Of a stretch of 64,000 nucleotides of DNA, positions 18,649-28,761 are shown piece by piece. The position numbers and the translations under genes are program-made. How positions within the stretch are numbered: the stretch's first letter is position 1; each line of letters starts with the position of its first letter. The DNA lies in NCBI RefSeq assembly GCF_025028335.1, contig NZ_JAFEUW010000001.1:806001-870000 (forward strand), given 5' to 3'. The notes under the pieces are model-generated. The model was not told where the DNA came from and did no database searches. It saw only the letters and a program-made list of their open reading frames with translations. The stretch is from Brachybacterium sillae (GTDB lineage: Bacteria; Actinomycetota; Actinomycetes; Actinomycetales; Dermabacteraceae).

Positions 18649-19175
18649 CCTGACTTTTATCAGTCGGCGCGAGATTCTGGATCGGCGGGTCGGTGACCTG
18701 GGGTGATGTCTGGTTCGGGGGCTGGATTTGTGCACTAACCGGGGGTCGTAGAGTGCGGCGGTGGCCTACATCCGCACGGTGAAGACCGCCTCTGGGGCGC
18801 GGGCGGTGCAGATCGTTCACTCTACGCGGCGCGGGTCGAAGGACATCGAGCACATCGGCTCAGCGCACTTCGATGCCGAGGTCGAAGCCCTCAAGGCCGC
18901 GGCGCGGCAGCGGCTGGCAGCGGGGCAAGACGAGCTCGATCTCGGGCTCGGCAGGCCTGGCTCGGGTGGGCCGTTGCCGATTACCGCCACCCGGATGGAG
19001 CACCTGATCGGTGCGATCGAGCGTGTCTACGTCGATCTGGGCCTTCAGGCCGCGGCGCAGGGAGATGAGGTCTTCTTTCACCTGGTGCTGGCCCGCCTGG
19101 TGGAGCCGACGAGCAAGCTGGACTCGCTGCGGGTGATCGAGGAGACCGGCCTGGCCCCGGTGTCCTACCCGACCG

Positions 19176-19179
19176 TTAA
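19176..19179. repeat. TTAA target-site duplication, left copy
   Basis: TTAA lies directly outside the left end of the inner IS and is repeated at 20886-20889 directly outside the right end. Removing the IS and one copy restores the interrupted reading frame exactly. Confidence 0.9.
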
Positions 19180-20885
19180 CCTCGATGTTTCATGGGGCTG
19201 GTGAGCGGGGTGGGTCGGCGTCGTTGCCAGTGTTGAGCTGCTGATTCTGGCATTCGGGTATGACAGATCGTCGCAGTGTCCGTTGCGGGCGGTCGGGTTC
19301 CACTCCCGAGAAGAGGAGCTGCTGGTCGTAGGGGCGGGTGGTCTCGCCGGGTTAGGTCTGTGCGACGGTGGTGCGGAGCCGGTTGACGCCGGTCAGGACC
19401 CTCACGGCTTCGGGTGCATGTTCGGCGAGGTGGAGGACCTTGTGCCGGGCGCGGCGCACGAGGGTCGCGGGGATCTCGAACAACCGCGCGCGGAGCCGTT
19501 TGGGCTCCCACTTCCGTGCATCATGGCCGGTCAGCGCGATGGTCTGCATCCAGGCGACGAGCTCGCTGGCGATCTGGACGATCTGGCACCAGAGCTGATT
19601 CTGCGCGAAGCCCTGCAACGGGAACTTCTCAAGGCCCATGTCCTTGGCGTTACGGATCCGGTCTTCGCAGCGTGCACGGCGACGGTGCCGCAGCTCCAAG
19701 ACCGGGAGCTGGCCGCGCGGGGAGTTGGTGGCGAACGCGGTGATGCGCATCCCCTCGTGATCGGTGATCCGCAGCTGCGCCCCAGGATGAGGACGTTCCT
19801 TCCGCACGATCACCCGCATCCCGGCAGGCCACCCGGACAGGTCCAGCAGCCCGGTCAGCTCCGCCACCCACGCCCCGTCGCGGATCCCCTCGTCCTCGGT
19901 GTCGTAGGCGGGAGTCCACGCCTCCGCCTCGTCGAGGCGTTTCAGCAGGTCGGGAGTGTTCGCGGGGAGGGTGAACCCGACTGAGTAGGCCAGACGCTGC
20001 CGCTGGAGCCAGGCCAGGAAGTCCTTGGTGCCGCCGGCCCCGTCGGTGCGGATCAGGATCTTCTTCGACCCCCGCCCGCCCCGGGCCAGCAGGCCCGCAG
20101 GCAGCTGCGCGAGAGCCTGCCGGGTGACGGTGATGTGATCAGCGGCGGTGTTCGAGCCGGCGTTGCCGGGGCGCAGCTGGATCGCCAGCGGTTCCCCGGT
20201 CCCTTCGCTGCCGTGGTCAAGGAACGCACACAGCGGGTGATAGCCGAACCCGCGTTTGAACGTCGGTGCGGCCTGCTCCTTCTCACTGTGGACGTTGATC
20301 AGGGTGGCATCGAGGTCGATGACCAGCGGGTTCTTCGCACTGACCCCCGCAGCCGGGGAATGCGCTCCGGCGAGGGTCCAGGCTCTTTCCCGCGCGATGC
20401 GGCGGGCTTTCGAGATCGCCTCGATCACGGTGGGCGCGTCCTGGGCGAGGGTGGTGAGCATGCGGGAGATCGTCGGGGTCGAGGCGACATCACCGAACAG
20501 GTCCGGCTCGCAACGCAGCAGATCAGTATCCGAAGCATGCTCCCCGCCGATTGCGAGAGTGAGTGCGAGGTCCAGCAGGACCTTCGCCGCGTGGTGCTCG
20601 GCCAGCGGTTTCGTCCAAGGATCCAGAGCTTCACGCAGCGAAGAGGCGAGGCCGGTGGCGTGGATCGTGTCGGTCAGCAGCACCGCGCCCGCATGCGAGA
20701 GGGCCGGGACCTCAGCGATGTCCACGCGCGGACGGGGGTAGAAGAACAAGGTAGGGTGGGACACCTGAAAGGTGCTCCTTCCAGCGGATGGCTACGAGAC
20801 TCAACACCCCGTATCATCCCAGGCCAGGAGCACCTTTCTCTATGCCTCTCACCCATCGAGACCACACCGCTATGAAAACTCGAGG
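19180..20885. mobile_element. Complete IS1380-family insertion sequence (copy 2)
   Basis: 1706 bases with imperfect terminal repeats CCTCGATGTTTCAT (left) and CCTCGAGTTTTCAT (right, reverse complement), flanked by TTAA duplications, the 4-base signature of IS1380. It carries one intact minus-strand transposase. Its ends differ from those of the element at 14871, so it is a different IS of the same family. Confidence 0.92.
19352..20764 (-). CDS. IS1380-family DDE transposase
   Basis: Protein of 470 aa, full length and uninterrupted. LVIDLDATLINVHSEKEQA holds the first Asp, LIRTDGAGGTKDFLAWL the second and RCEDRIRNAKDMGLEKFP the terminal Glu region of IS1380 transposases. The PTFKRGFGYHPLCAFLDH segment is also typical. 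With intact ends and fresh-looking target duplications the element is probably recent and potentially active. It is antisense to the transposase it interrupted. Confidence 0.93.
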   Translation of the reverse strand: MSHPTLFFYPRPRVDIAEVPALSHAGAVLLTDTIHATGLASSLREALDPWTKPLAEHHAAKVLLDLALTLAIGGEHASDTDLLRCEPDLFGDVASTPTISRMLTTLAQDAPTVIEAISKARRIARERAWTLAGAHSPAAGVSAKNPLVIDLDATLINVHSEKEQAAPTFKRGFGYHPLCAFLDHGSEGTGEPLAIQLRPGNAGSNTAADHITVTRQALAQLPAGLLARGGRGSKKILIRTDGAGGTKDFLAWLQRQRLAYSVGFTLPANTPDLLKRLDEAEAWTPAYDTEDEGIRDGAWVAELTGLLDLSGWPAGMRVIVRKERPHPGAQLRITDHEGMRITAFATNSPRGQLPVLELRHRRRARCEDRIRNAKDMGLEKFPLQGFAQNQLWCQIVQIASELVAWMQTIALTGHDARKWEPKRLRARLFEIPATLVRRARHKVLHLAEHAPEAVRVLTGVNRLRTTVAQT

Positions 20886-20889
20886 TTAA
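20886..20889. repeat. TTAA target-site duplication, right copy
   Basis: Second copy of the 4-base duplication flanking the IS1380-family element. Confidence 0.9.
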
Positions 20890-22002
20890 CCGGCGCCTGC
20901 CGCGCTACGCCAAGCCGGCCTTCCGTCAGGCGTTGGCGGCCGCCCTGGCCGCGACGGCAGAGCTGGGGCCAGCGGCGTTGGTGTTCTACGACGTCTCGAC
21001 GTTGTATTTCGAGGCCGACGAGGGTGACGGTTTCCGGGAGCCGGGGTACTCCAAGGAGCGGCGGATCGATCCGCAGATCACCATCGGGTTGCTGACCGAT
21101 GCCGCCGGGTTTCCGTTGATGGTCAACGCCTGTGAGGGCAACAAGGCCGAGACGAAGACGATGCTGCCGGTGATCGAGGCGTTCAAGGCCACCTACAACC
21201 TCACCGACGTCACCGTGGTGGCCGATGCCGGGATGCTCAGCCACGACAACCGGGACGCGATCGAGGCCGCCGGGTTGTCCTACATCCTCGGCGCGCGGAT
21301 CGCCGAGGTCCCGTACGTGATCGAGAAGTGGCTGGCCGAGCACCCCGGGCAGGGGCCGGAGGACGGGCAGATCTTCACCGCCAAGACCTTCACCGGCCCG
21401 GCCGGCAACCACCGTGAGGGGCGAATCCACTACCAGTACCGGGCCGCCCGGGCGCGGCGGACGTTGCGGGGGATCGATCAGCAGGTCGCCAAGGCCGAAC
21501 AGGCCGCCGCCGGCAAGGCCCCGGTCAAGCACAACCGGTTCCTGACCGTCACCGGCGAGGAACGGGCCGTCAACCGTGAGTTAGAGGCCAAGGCCCGGGC
21601 CCTGGCCGGGATCAAGGGCTACCTGACCAACCTGTTGCCCGAGCAGGCGTCGGCGGAGTTCGTCATCGGCGCCTACCACCGCCTCTGACAGATCGAGAAG
21701 TCCTTCCGGATGTCCAAGCACGACCTCGCCGCCCGGCCGATCTACCACCGCCTGCAGGACTCCATCGAGGCCCACCTGACCATCGTCTTCGCCGCCCTCG
21801 CCGTCGCCCGCCGCCACGAGCACCTCACCGGCTGGTCACTGAAGAAGTTCGTCACCACCGCCCGGCGCTACAAGACCGTCACGATCCGCGCCGGCGACCA
21901 CAACATCACCGCCGCCGACCCTATCCCCGACGAGCTCCGCGACGCGCTCGACCGCATCCACCGGCCACCGTCACGCAGTGCTCACTAAATTGATAAAACT
22001 CG

Positions 22003-22207
22003 GGACGCGGACCTCCAGACGGCGGCGCAGGTCGTCGAGATGCTGCTCATCAAGGACCACAGCCGGATGAAGCACGAGGCCACTACGCCCTACGACAGCA
22101 CACACGAACAGCAGCACAGGCTCCTGCCTATCTCGCACCCCGAGGACTGGGCTGCTGCGTCGCAGGAATTCAGAGACGGGGACTACCTCAAGGGCGACGA
22201 CGGCTGA
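22003..22207 (+). pseudogene. Unrecognised gene tail downstream of the IS nest
   Basis: A frame without a start reads DADLQTAAQVVEMLLIKDHS and ends LPISHPEDWAAASQEFRDG, stopping with TGA at 22205-22207. The amphipathic, hydrophilic character looks like real protein, but I do not know the family. It is probably the tail of a gene destroyed by the IS1634-like insertion; the fragment at 18462 is the candidate front half. Confidence 0.35.
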
Positions 22208-22241
22208 GCAGCGCCGTCATCGCTGCAGCACCGGAGCAGCA

Positions 22242-23363
22242 CTAACCGGCTTCGCGGGCCACCTGGTCGGCGTAGCCGATGAGGCTCGTGACCAGCATGA
22301 GCACCTGGATGCAATTGCGCTTGCTGAACTGACGCGAGGAGACGCCGTGGACGCTGGCGTGGCGCGAGTAGTAGTGCGGCACCTTGTCGCCCTTCTCCTT
22401 CCAGAACTGCTCGTGCGCGTTCCAGATCGGTAGCCACACGAAAGCTTCCCGAACGCCCATCTCGTCGATCTCATCCGGGACGTCAGCGCCCCTCTTGTGG
22501 TTCGTGATGACCCCATGGTCCTTCCGGTCGGGGTAGAAGCGGTAGATCAGCGTGTCCAGCGTGACAGTGAACATGGCCTGGGCCGAACGGGCGTGGCCGG
22601 CGCGCATCGCGCCGAGGCCGTCGAGGGCGAAGCCCAGCTCATCGCTGACCGCTTCATGGTCGGCCCGTTCCAGCACGGCGGCGCAGTCCTCCATGAGCAA
22701 TTCGTAGCAGTCCCCGAGCACCCGTCGCCGCCCCACGCGATCCTTTGCTCGCAGCAGGCGCAAGGCAGTCCGACCCCGTGGCACGAGGTAGAGTGGGATG
22801 CCCTCCTGCTCGACGAACTCGTGGACCTGGCTGGCCCTGATCTCGTCGGCGTGCTCCTTGAGGTTGGGCGGTAGCAGCGCGCGGTTGAGGCCTCGGAGCG
22901 CCTCCGGGTCGAAGAGCGGCCCCAGCGACTTCCGCAGGCCCGCCATGGTTCTAGCGTGCTGCTCGGAGATCGTCTTGAGCATCTCCTGGGTCGCAGGGTT
23001 GAGGACCGGGGCATCCAGGGCAGGCAGGTCAAACGCTGGCGTCGAGAATGTAGGAATGCTGGCGACGATCGACGCCACCTGCTCCCCGATTCGCTCGTTC
23101 ATCGGCGCGAGTGCCTCGCGGGCGATGGCACTGTAGTCGGGCATCAACGAGCGCATCCGCTCCTGCAGGGGCGCGACGACGCTCGCCAGGAAGTCGTCCA
23201 GATTCGGCAGCAACGATCGGGAGAACCCCGCTGGCATGCGGAAGCCGCCGCCTTGCTCCTTGTCGTCGCCCTCGCTCGACTCTTCCGACTCCGGTCTTTC
23301 TCCTTCGGCCCAGGAAGCGTCCTCGTTGTCCGGCTCGATGTCGTGGTCATCGTCCTCGTTCAT
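22242..23363 (-). CDS. Cargo gene: acidic-headed protein with C-terminal HEPN-like R-x4-H domain
   Basis: Protein of 373 aa. Residues 1-38 are strongly acidic and probably disordered. A middle segment with many Pro and Leu (about 80-130) resembles coiled or extended linker. The last 170 residues are helical and contain SRHASVHGV, where Arg334 and His339 form an R-x4-H motif like that of HEPN-fold RNases. The family is not identified. ATG 23363 overlaps the stop of the upstream TIGR02391 gene by four bases (ATGA), so the two are co-translated. A toxin or anti-phage role is an inference. Confidence 0.8.
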   Translation of the reverse strand: MNEDDDHDIEPDNEDASWAEGERPESEESSEGDDKEQGGGFRMPAGFSRSLLPNLDDFLASVVAPLQERMRSLMPDYSAIAREALAPMNERIGEQVASIVASIPTFSTPAFDLPALDAPVLNPATQEMLKTISEQHARTMAGLRKSLGPLFDPEALRGLNRALLPPNLKEHADEIRASQVHEFVEQEGIPLYLVPRGRTALRLLRAKDRVGRRRVLGDCYELLMEDCAAVLERADHEAVSDELGFALDGLGAMRAGHARSAQAMFTVTLDTLIYRFYPDRKDHGVITNHKRGADVPDEIDEMGVREAFVWLPIWNAHEQFWKEKGDKVPHYYSRHASVHGVSSRQFSKRNCIQVLMLVTSLIGYADQVAREAG

Positions 23364-24187
23364 GATGAACCTCCGTTCGGAGCTGGCACGCCGTCGAGTC
23401 TCCTATGGACCATGGAGACCATCGTCAGCACTTCGAGCAGTTCATCGTCGTTGATCGTCCGGTTCAGTCTCGGGTCGTGCGCTGTCGGGTTCCGGTAGAG
23501 ACCATTCAAACCCTTCACGAGATTCGCGAGCCCGGTCTGCTCGTCCTTCTCGGTCTGTGTCCGCAGAGAGTTGATCGCCAGCAGCGGGACGCCTGACTTG
23601 CCGAGCGCCAGAGTTGCGTCGACGAGTGCAGCCCCGTCGCCCGATATGCCGGTCAGGCTTCGAAGCCGATCGAAGATGCTCTTGGTCGCCTCCAGACAGG
23701 CATGGAAGTGCGCCTTCTTCAGTACCTCCATGGAGCAGTACCGGAGCACCTCGGGATGCGCCTTCCGGCGCTGCAGCTCGTCGCGGATCGATGTCGCGAT
23801 GCGTGTGGCCTCATCGAGCGTTTGTGCCTGGGCACCGCGTGCGACCTTGCCCTCGTCATTGACCCGCAGCCCGACGAAGGCGAGGTGCTCGTTGAGACGA
23901 TCCTGACGAAGGGCGAAGAGCTCCGGTTGGCTGCGATACCGTACCGGGTCCATCGCCGTGACGATGAATGTGACGATGCGCTTCGAGCTCTGGTCCTTGT
24001 TCTGACAAGCGACGAAGGCCTCGGCGAGCCGGTCGCGCTTGGTCGCCGTCGGGATCGGGTCGTCCATGCGCAAGCGAAGGAGCAGGTCGCCAATCTCGCG
24101 ACCCGTCAACCCGTCGGACGTGTCCGCGAGAACGTCGGCGATCGCCTTCAGGACTGGATACTTCCAGGACGACTGGGGTGCGACCAC
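23360..24187 (-). CDS. AbiJ-like N-terminus fused to TIGR02391 (Ymh) HEPN-type domain
   Basis: Protein of 275 aa. The first 110 residues (REIGDLLLRLRMDDPIP, then RQDRLNEHLAFVGLRVND) resemble the AbiJ N-terminal domain seen in abortive-infection proteins. The C-terminal part (FHACLEATKSIFDRLR, NLVKGLNGLYRNPTAHDPR) is the TIGR02391/Hypoth_Ymh domain; Arg232 and His237 form its R-x4-H motif, as in HEPN RNases. It is the first gene of an operon with the 373-residue HEPN-like protein. Cleavage of RNA during phage infection is a reasonable hypothesis, not shown. It starts about 60 bases from the internal att copy. Confidence 0.82.
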   Translation of the reverse strand: MVAPQSSWKYPVLKAIADVLADTSDGLTGREIGDLLLRLRMDDPIPTATKRDRLAEAFVACQNKDQSSKRIVTFIVTAMDPVRYRSQPELFALRQDRLNEHLAFVGLRVNDEGKVARGAQAQTLDEATRIATSIRDELQRRKAHPEVLRYCSMEVLKKAHFHACLEATKSIFDRLRSLTGISGDGAALVDATLALGKSGVPLLAINSLRTQTEKDEQTGLANLVKGLNGLYRNPTAHDPRLNRTINDDELLEVLTMVSMVHRRLDGVPAPNGGSS

Positions 24188-24246
24188 GTCAGATCACCGA
24201 CGCTGTGCAATGACGAGCAGGCGCCAACCGGGCATACACTGACCGC

Positions 24247-24303
24247 CTACTTCTTGCCACTTCCAGACGTTCCTCCGCGCCGGAATTCCACCACGTCCCC
24301 GTT
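24247..24303 (-). other. Internal attachment-site relic: second ychF 3' end
   Basis: On the minus strand this reads GGGGACGTGGTGGAATTCCG and then a foreign tail, coding NGDVVEFRRGGTSGSGKK-stop. The first 20 bases equal the ychF codons for GDVVEFR except for one silent change. No ychF body is attached; the preceding codon is the stop of the zinc-ribbon gene. It marks the junction between two elements stacked at the same site. Confidence 0.65.
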
Positions 24304-24998
24304 TCATTGGTCGCCTCCGTCTGTCTTGTCTACAGGCCACCAATGCTCATCATTCTTGACACATTCCGCAGCCATTCGCCGTTGCGTGACTTTGCGCTTC
24401 CCCGTGTTCAGATCATCTACCCACTGAACAGGCTTGTCGTAGAATCGCAGCCGGCCACCGTCGAACGGGCAGGTTCCTTGCATGCGAGCAAGCCCGATCC
24501 TTCTACCCCAGCCGGTAAGCGCCGGGAGCCAAGACAGTGACGGGAAATGCTGAGTCTCGTTCCTTGCAACGCGACGCAGAAACATGGCTAGGGCAAAGAC
24601 GACTACGAGTCCCAGGAAAACAAACGCCCAGACAGGCTGGACCGGCTTCAGATTTCCGGCACCATCCATGCCGAGAATCGTGCTGACTAAAGGTTCGACG
24701 ACCTTGTAGACCGACCCAAGACTCAGGAGTCCAGAGATCACGCTGATCCAGGTGAGAACAGCAAGCGTCAGAGGACTTCGCCAAGACCATTTCGGCTCAT
24801 ATGTGGCGCGGGCTTCCTGGGGCTCACCTCCCAGGTGAATGTCACCACCAGCCTGAAACACACCACCCGAGATATCGCCACCACCGGTGTCGACGTTTTG
24901 ATTGGCTCCGTTATCGCTATCGCCTAGCCGCTTGCCACACTCCGGGCAGAACCGCGCACTTTGGGGGACTGTCGCCCCGCAAGCCGTGTTGGGGCAGA

Positions 24999-25002
<4 letters not shown>
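24304..25002 (-). CDS. Membrane-bound zinc-ribbon protein with GGDI repeats
   Basis: Protein of 232 aa from GTG 25002, whose GTGA overlaps the ychF stop by four bases. Cys3, Cys8, Cys19 and Cys22 (CPNTAC, FCPECGKRLG) form a zinc ribbon. TGGGDISGGVFQAGGDIHLG is a Gly/Asp repeat resembling those of some signalling-associated proteins. Helices at about 78-100 and 122-140 anchor it to the membrane, and a C-terminal domain with CPFDGGRLRFYD may hold a further metal or ligand site. The gene lies between two ychF-like att copies, so it is cargo of a small element. Function unknown. Confidence 0.75.
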
Positions 25003-26102
<1,100 letters not shown>

Positions 26103-26162
26103 GCAGGCCATCCTAGGGGCGGGCGGGCCCGGGCTGAGGTCGGTCCGGCCGCATCGGACCGA

Positions 26163-27050
26163 TCAGGTGGCCGACACCTCGGGGATCGCCGCATCGATCA
26201 GGCGGATGAGGGACTGCGCACTCAGTTCCCGGATCTCGGTATCCCCCTCCGTGCTCTCCGGGGTGTCCATCGCGAAGACCGCATCGGAGGTCGCCATCAG
26301 GGTCACCTGCAAGCTGTCCCCACCGGCGTCGCCGGCCGTGGAGAGGACCGTCAGCGCGCGCGTGTCCGCCAGGCGGTCACTGATGCCGCTGCCCGGGTCG
26401 TCGAGCCGTTCCAACGGCCCGACGTACGCTGCGCGGTCCTCGTCTCCGGCCGCACCGGACTGATCCACGTACCGGGCCCAGCGCGCCGGGGCGGCCGCCC
26501 GCGTCGGCACCGAGAAGTGGTGGAAACCGTCTGCCGTGACGAGCTCCTCCAGCAGGCCGCCCTCGGGAAACACGTAGACGGTCAGGGAGGTGGTCTGTTC
26601 TGACACCTTCCAGGTGAGGTTCATCAGCGCCACGGGCGTCTCGCGCAGCGTGAGCAGACCCGCCAGGGTGCGATCAAGCTGCACAGCGCGCTCAGACGTG
26701 TCGGGAGCGCCGTCCCGGCCCGCCGTGCCACTGCCGTCTCCCCCACCACCGGGCACGTCATCCAGGGCCTCACCGAGGGTCCGGCCCTCCGGTTCCCTCT
26801 GGGTGGGGCCGATGACTGCGAGGCCACGGGCGACGAGGGATCGCACGGCGATCGTCGCCATCGCCTCCGGGGGAAGGTCCGACGAGTCCAGATACGGCGA
26901 CCCCACCAGGCCCACTCCGTCGCGACCGGCAAGCCCCAGCAGCTCCTCGTCCGTGAGCGTCGCGAGCACGGGGGGCGTGTCGGACGCCCGGGCGAGAATC
27001 TCCAGGGCGCCGGCGAGGTCGCGTTCAGTGACCAGAGACGGGGTGCTCAT
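26163..27050 (-). CDS. Unrecognised protein paired with a WXG100-type gene
   Basis: Protein of 295 aa, soluble. It begins LVTERDLAGALEILARAS and has LADEELL/GLAG-type helices, a Gly/Asp-rich linker near residues 100-118, and a beta-rich second half (LTVYVFPEGGLLEELV, GFHHFSVPTR). The shape loosely recalls EspG-like chaperones of type VII secretion, but I cannot confirm that. It lies 41 bases downstream of the WXG100-headed gene in the same direction, so a chaperone, immunity or co-secreted role is plausible. Confidence 0.65.
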   Translation of the reverse strand: MSTPSLVTERDLAGALEILARASDTPPVLATLTDEELLGLAGRDGVGLVGSPYLDSSDLPPEAMATIAVRSLVARGLAVIGPTQREPEGRTLGEALDDVPGGGGDGSGTAGRDGAPDTSERAVQLDRTLAGLLTLRETPVALMNLTWKVSEQTTSLTVYVFPEGGLLEELVTADGFHHFSVPTRAAAPARWARYVDQSGAAGDEDRAAYVGPLERLDDPGSGISDRLADTRALTVLSTAGDAGGDSLQVTLMATSDAVFAMDTPESTEGDTEIRELSAQSLIRLIDAAIPEVSAT

Positions 27051-27091
27051 GCGCTCATCCTAGATTCCGGTGGGGCGTTCGATCCGAGCGG

Positions 27092-28147
27092 TCATAGGCC
27101 GAGCGCGTCGCCCAAACCGCCGATGCCCGAGGCGACGGCATCGCCCACACCGCGCACGCCCTCGGCAACATTTCCGACACCGGTCCACACACCCTCGGCG
27201 ATATCCTGCCCGGTCTGCTCGATGGAATCCCAGTTGTCCTGGACGGCCTTGGTGACGTCCATGCCGATGGACACCAGGCTGAGTCCAGCCCCGACCGCCC
27301 CGACGAGGGGAGCCGCTGGGCCGAGAAACGGGGCGGCAAGGAGCAGGGCACCCCCTGCCGTCTGCAAGCCGCCGCTGACACGACCGTAGGAGGTGTCCTC
27401 CGTGAACAACCGGCGTCCCCCGTCCACGATGTCGACCCAGGGGAGCGCCCGGCCGATGCCCTTCCCTGCGGTCGAGAGCCACGGAGCGACCTCGTCGAGC
27501 TTGTTGAGCACCTTGAGCGGCTCCCAGTTGCCTGCGGCATACGGAATCCCGAGCTTGCCGAGAAGCTTCTCGGCACCCTTCTGCCATTCCTTGCCGTCTT
27601 CGAACACCTCCTGCAGGTAGGTGTGGCGCCACAGCCCCTGCACGCCCTTCTGCAGCAGGGCCGCATACTCGTCAGCTGCACTGGGGATGCGGCCCAGGAA
27701 GTCGATCATCTTCTTGAGCTTGGAGTAACCGGACTGGGCCTTCGCCGCCTGCTCCATGAGGAACTGCACGGGATGGAACGGAGCCCCGGGCTGCTGCCCG
27801 GGCCCGGCCGGGCTGCCGGGAGCGTGGTCGCCCGACCCGCCTCCCGGCCCCGGCGCGGTGGGGATGGGTCCGTCCAGGGTTCCGGAGACCTCATCCTGCT
27901 CCTCGGCCTGGCGATCGAGCAGCGTGGCCCTCCCCCGCAGGTCGCCCGCGCCCCGATCCAGACGCTTCCACGCTGCACTCCGCCACTGGCCGCGGAACGA
28001 TTCGGCGTCCGGTCCGCGCCACATCGCCTCGTCCATCACGAGGGGCTCGAGGCGCCGCTGCATCTCCAGGACGGTGTGGGCGCTGCGGGTGAGCAGGCAC
28101 GCGTGGGCCCGCAGCTGCTCGGTGTCGGCACCCAGGAACTGGTTCAC
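27092..28147 (-). CDS. WXG100-headed large protein (type VII secretion substrate-like)
   Basis: Protein of 351 aa. From GTG 28147 it reads NQFLGADTEQLRAHACLL and, near residue 56, MWRGPDAESFRGQW, the WXG turn and following helix of ESAT-6-like proteins. An ATG at 28153 abuts the GGGGAG ribosome site, so the GTG is better spaced. After a Pro/Gly linker (about 115-145) a helical domain follows, with a hydrophobic ALLLAAPFLGPAAPLVGAVGAG stretch split around 290 and a Gly/Val repeat tail. Large WXG proteins are exported by ESX machines and often carry toxic C-termini; no known toxin motif is seen. No ESX ATPase lies in this window. Confidence 0.75.
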   Translation of the reverse strand: MNQFLGADTEQLRAHACLLTRSAHTVLEMQRRLEPLVMDEAMWRGPDAESFRGQWRSAAWKRLDRGAGDLRGRATLLDRQAEEQDEVSGTLDGPIPTAPGPGGGSGDHAPGSPAGPGQQPGAPFHPVQFLMEQAAKAQSGYSKLKKMIDFLGRIPSAADEYAALLQKGVQGLWRHTYLQEVFEDGKEWQKGAEKLLGKLGIPYAAGNWEPLKVLNKLDEVAPWLSTAGKGIGRALPWVDIVDGGRRLFTEDTSYGRVSGGLQTAGGALLLAAPFLGPAAPLVGAVGAGLSLVSIGMDVTKAVQDNWDSIEQTGQDIAEGVWTGVGNVAEGVRGVGDAVASGIGGLGDALGL

Positions 28148-28289
28148 GATCATCTCCCCGTCACGAGCTCGGCCTCGGTCCCGTGGGTGCGGAACCGTTC
28201 GTCGTCCGCCGTAGGAGAGGATCCCCGTCGGGGACATGGGGACAAGTCCCCATGCTCAAGGCCAGCCCGGGCTATCTAGCATGGCGGGC

Positions 28290-28694
28290 ATGGAGACCAC
28301 CCGGGCGCAGCGGAGCTACGCCACCGCACTCAACCGCAACGAGCTGTTCAGCTCCCCGGGGCTGCGCCGCGACATCCCCGCGCTGCTCGATCCCGAGGAG
28401 GAGGTCATGCTGGCCCTGCCCGGGGTCGCAGGTGACTTCCCCGACGTCCTGATCGTGACGGTCCGGCGCACACTCCTCGCAGCCGTCGCGGGCCCCCTGC
28501 GCCGCGCACGCATCAAGAAGGAGTCCCCGGCCGGGGAGGTGACCGGGGTGTCCTATTCCCCCGGCCTGCTCAGCCGCGTGGCGGTGACCACCACCCGCGG
28601 AACCTGGAGGATGCTGCCGCACCGCCGCGCGGACGCGGAGCGCTTCACCGCCGAGTTCGACCATCTGCTGCGCACAGGCACCCTCCCGTCCTGA
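28290..28694 (+). CDS. Small PH-like domain protein
   Basis: Protein of 134 aa. PGVAGDFPDVLIVTVRRTLL and the later GVSYSPGLLSRVAVTTTRGTW and MLPHRRADAERF look like the beta-sandwich plus final helix of bacterial PH (bPH) domains, which often bind membranes or partner proteins. The start is either ATG 28290 or ATG 28281 three codons earlier; neither has a good ribosome site. It is divergent from the WXG100 gene. Function unknown. Confidence 0.6.
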   Translation: METTRAQRSYATALNRNELFSSPGLRRDIPALLDPEEEVMLALPGVAGDFPDVLIVTVRRTLLAAVAGPLRRARIKKESPAGEVTGVSYSPGLLSRVAVTTTRGTWRMLPHRRADAERFTAEFDHLLRTGTLPS

Positions 28695-28761
28695 CGCCCA
28701 CGGAACTCGACCGCGTCGCGCCTCGCCTCGTCTGTCGGGGCCCCGTGATGTGCTGGGCGGC

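Larger units (their letters stand above)
18761..21988 (+). pseudogene. IS1634-family transposase, split by an IS and carrying a nonsense codon
   Basis: Reading starts at GTG 18761 (AYIRTVKTASGARAVQIVHS) and reaches GLAPVSYPTVN at 19179. After the inserted IS the same frame resumes at 20890 with RRLPRYAKP and continues through VFYDVSTLYFEAD, KERRIDPQITIGLL and VTVVADAGMLS, the D-x-D parts of IS1634/IS4-like DDE enzymes. A TGA at 21686-21688 then interrupts YHRL-QIEKSF, where relatives usually have a Trp codon, and the last 90 codons follow in frame. The protein is therefore inactive twice over. Confidence 0.85.
18653..22000. mobile_element. IS1634-like element, itself interrupted by an IS1380-family element
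   Basis: The outer ends are ACTTTTATCA at 18653 and TGATAAAACT ending at 22000, inverted with one mismatch. The outer element would be about 1.64 kb once the 1706-base inner IS and one TTAA are removed. It carries one broken transposase. Target duplication at the outer ends is not evident. Confidence 0.7.
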
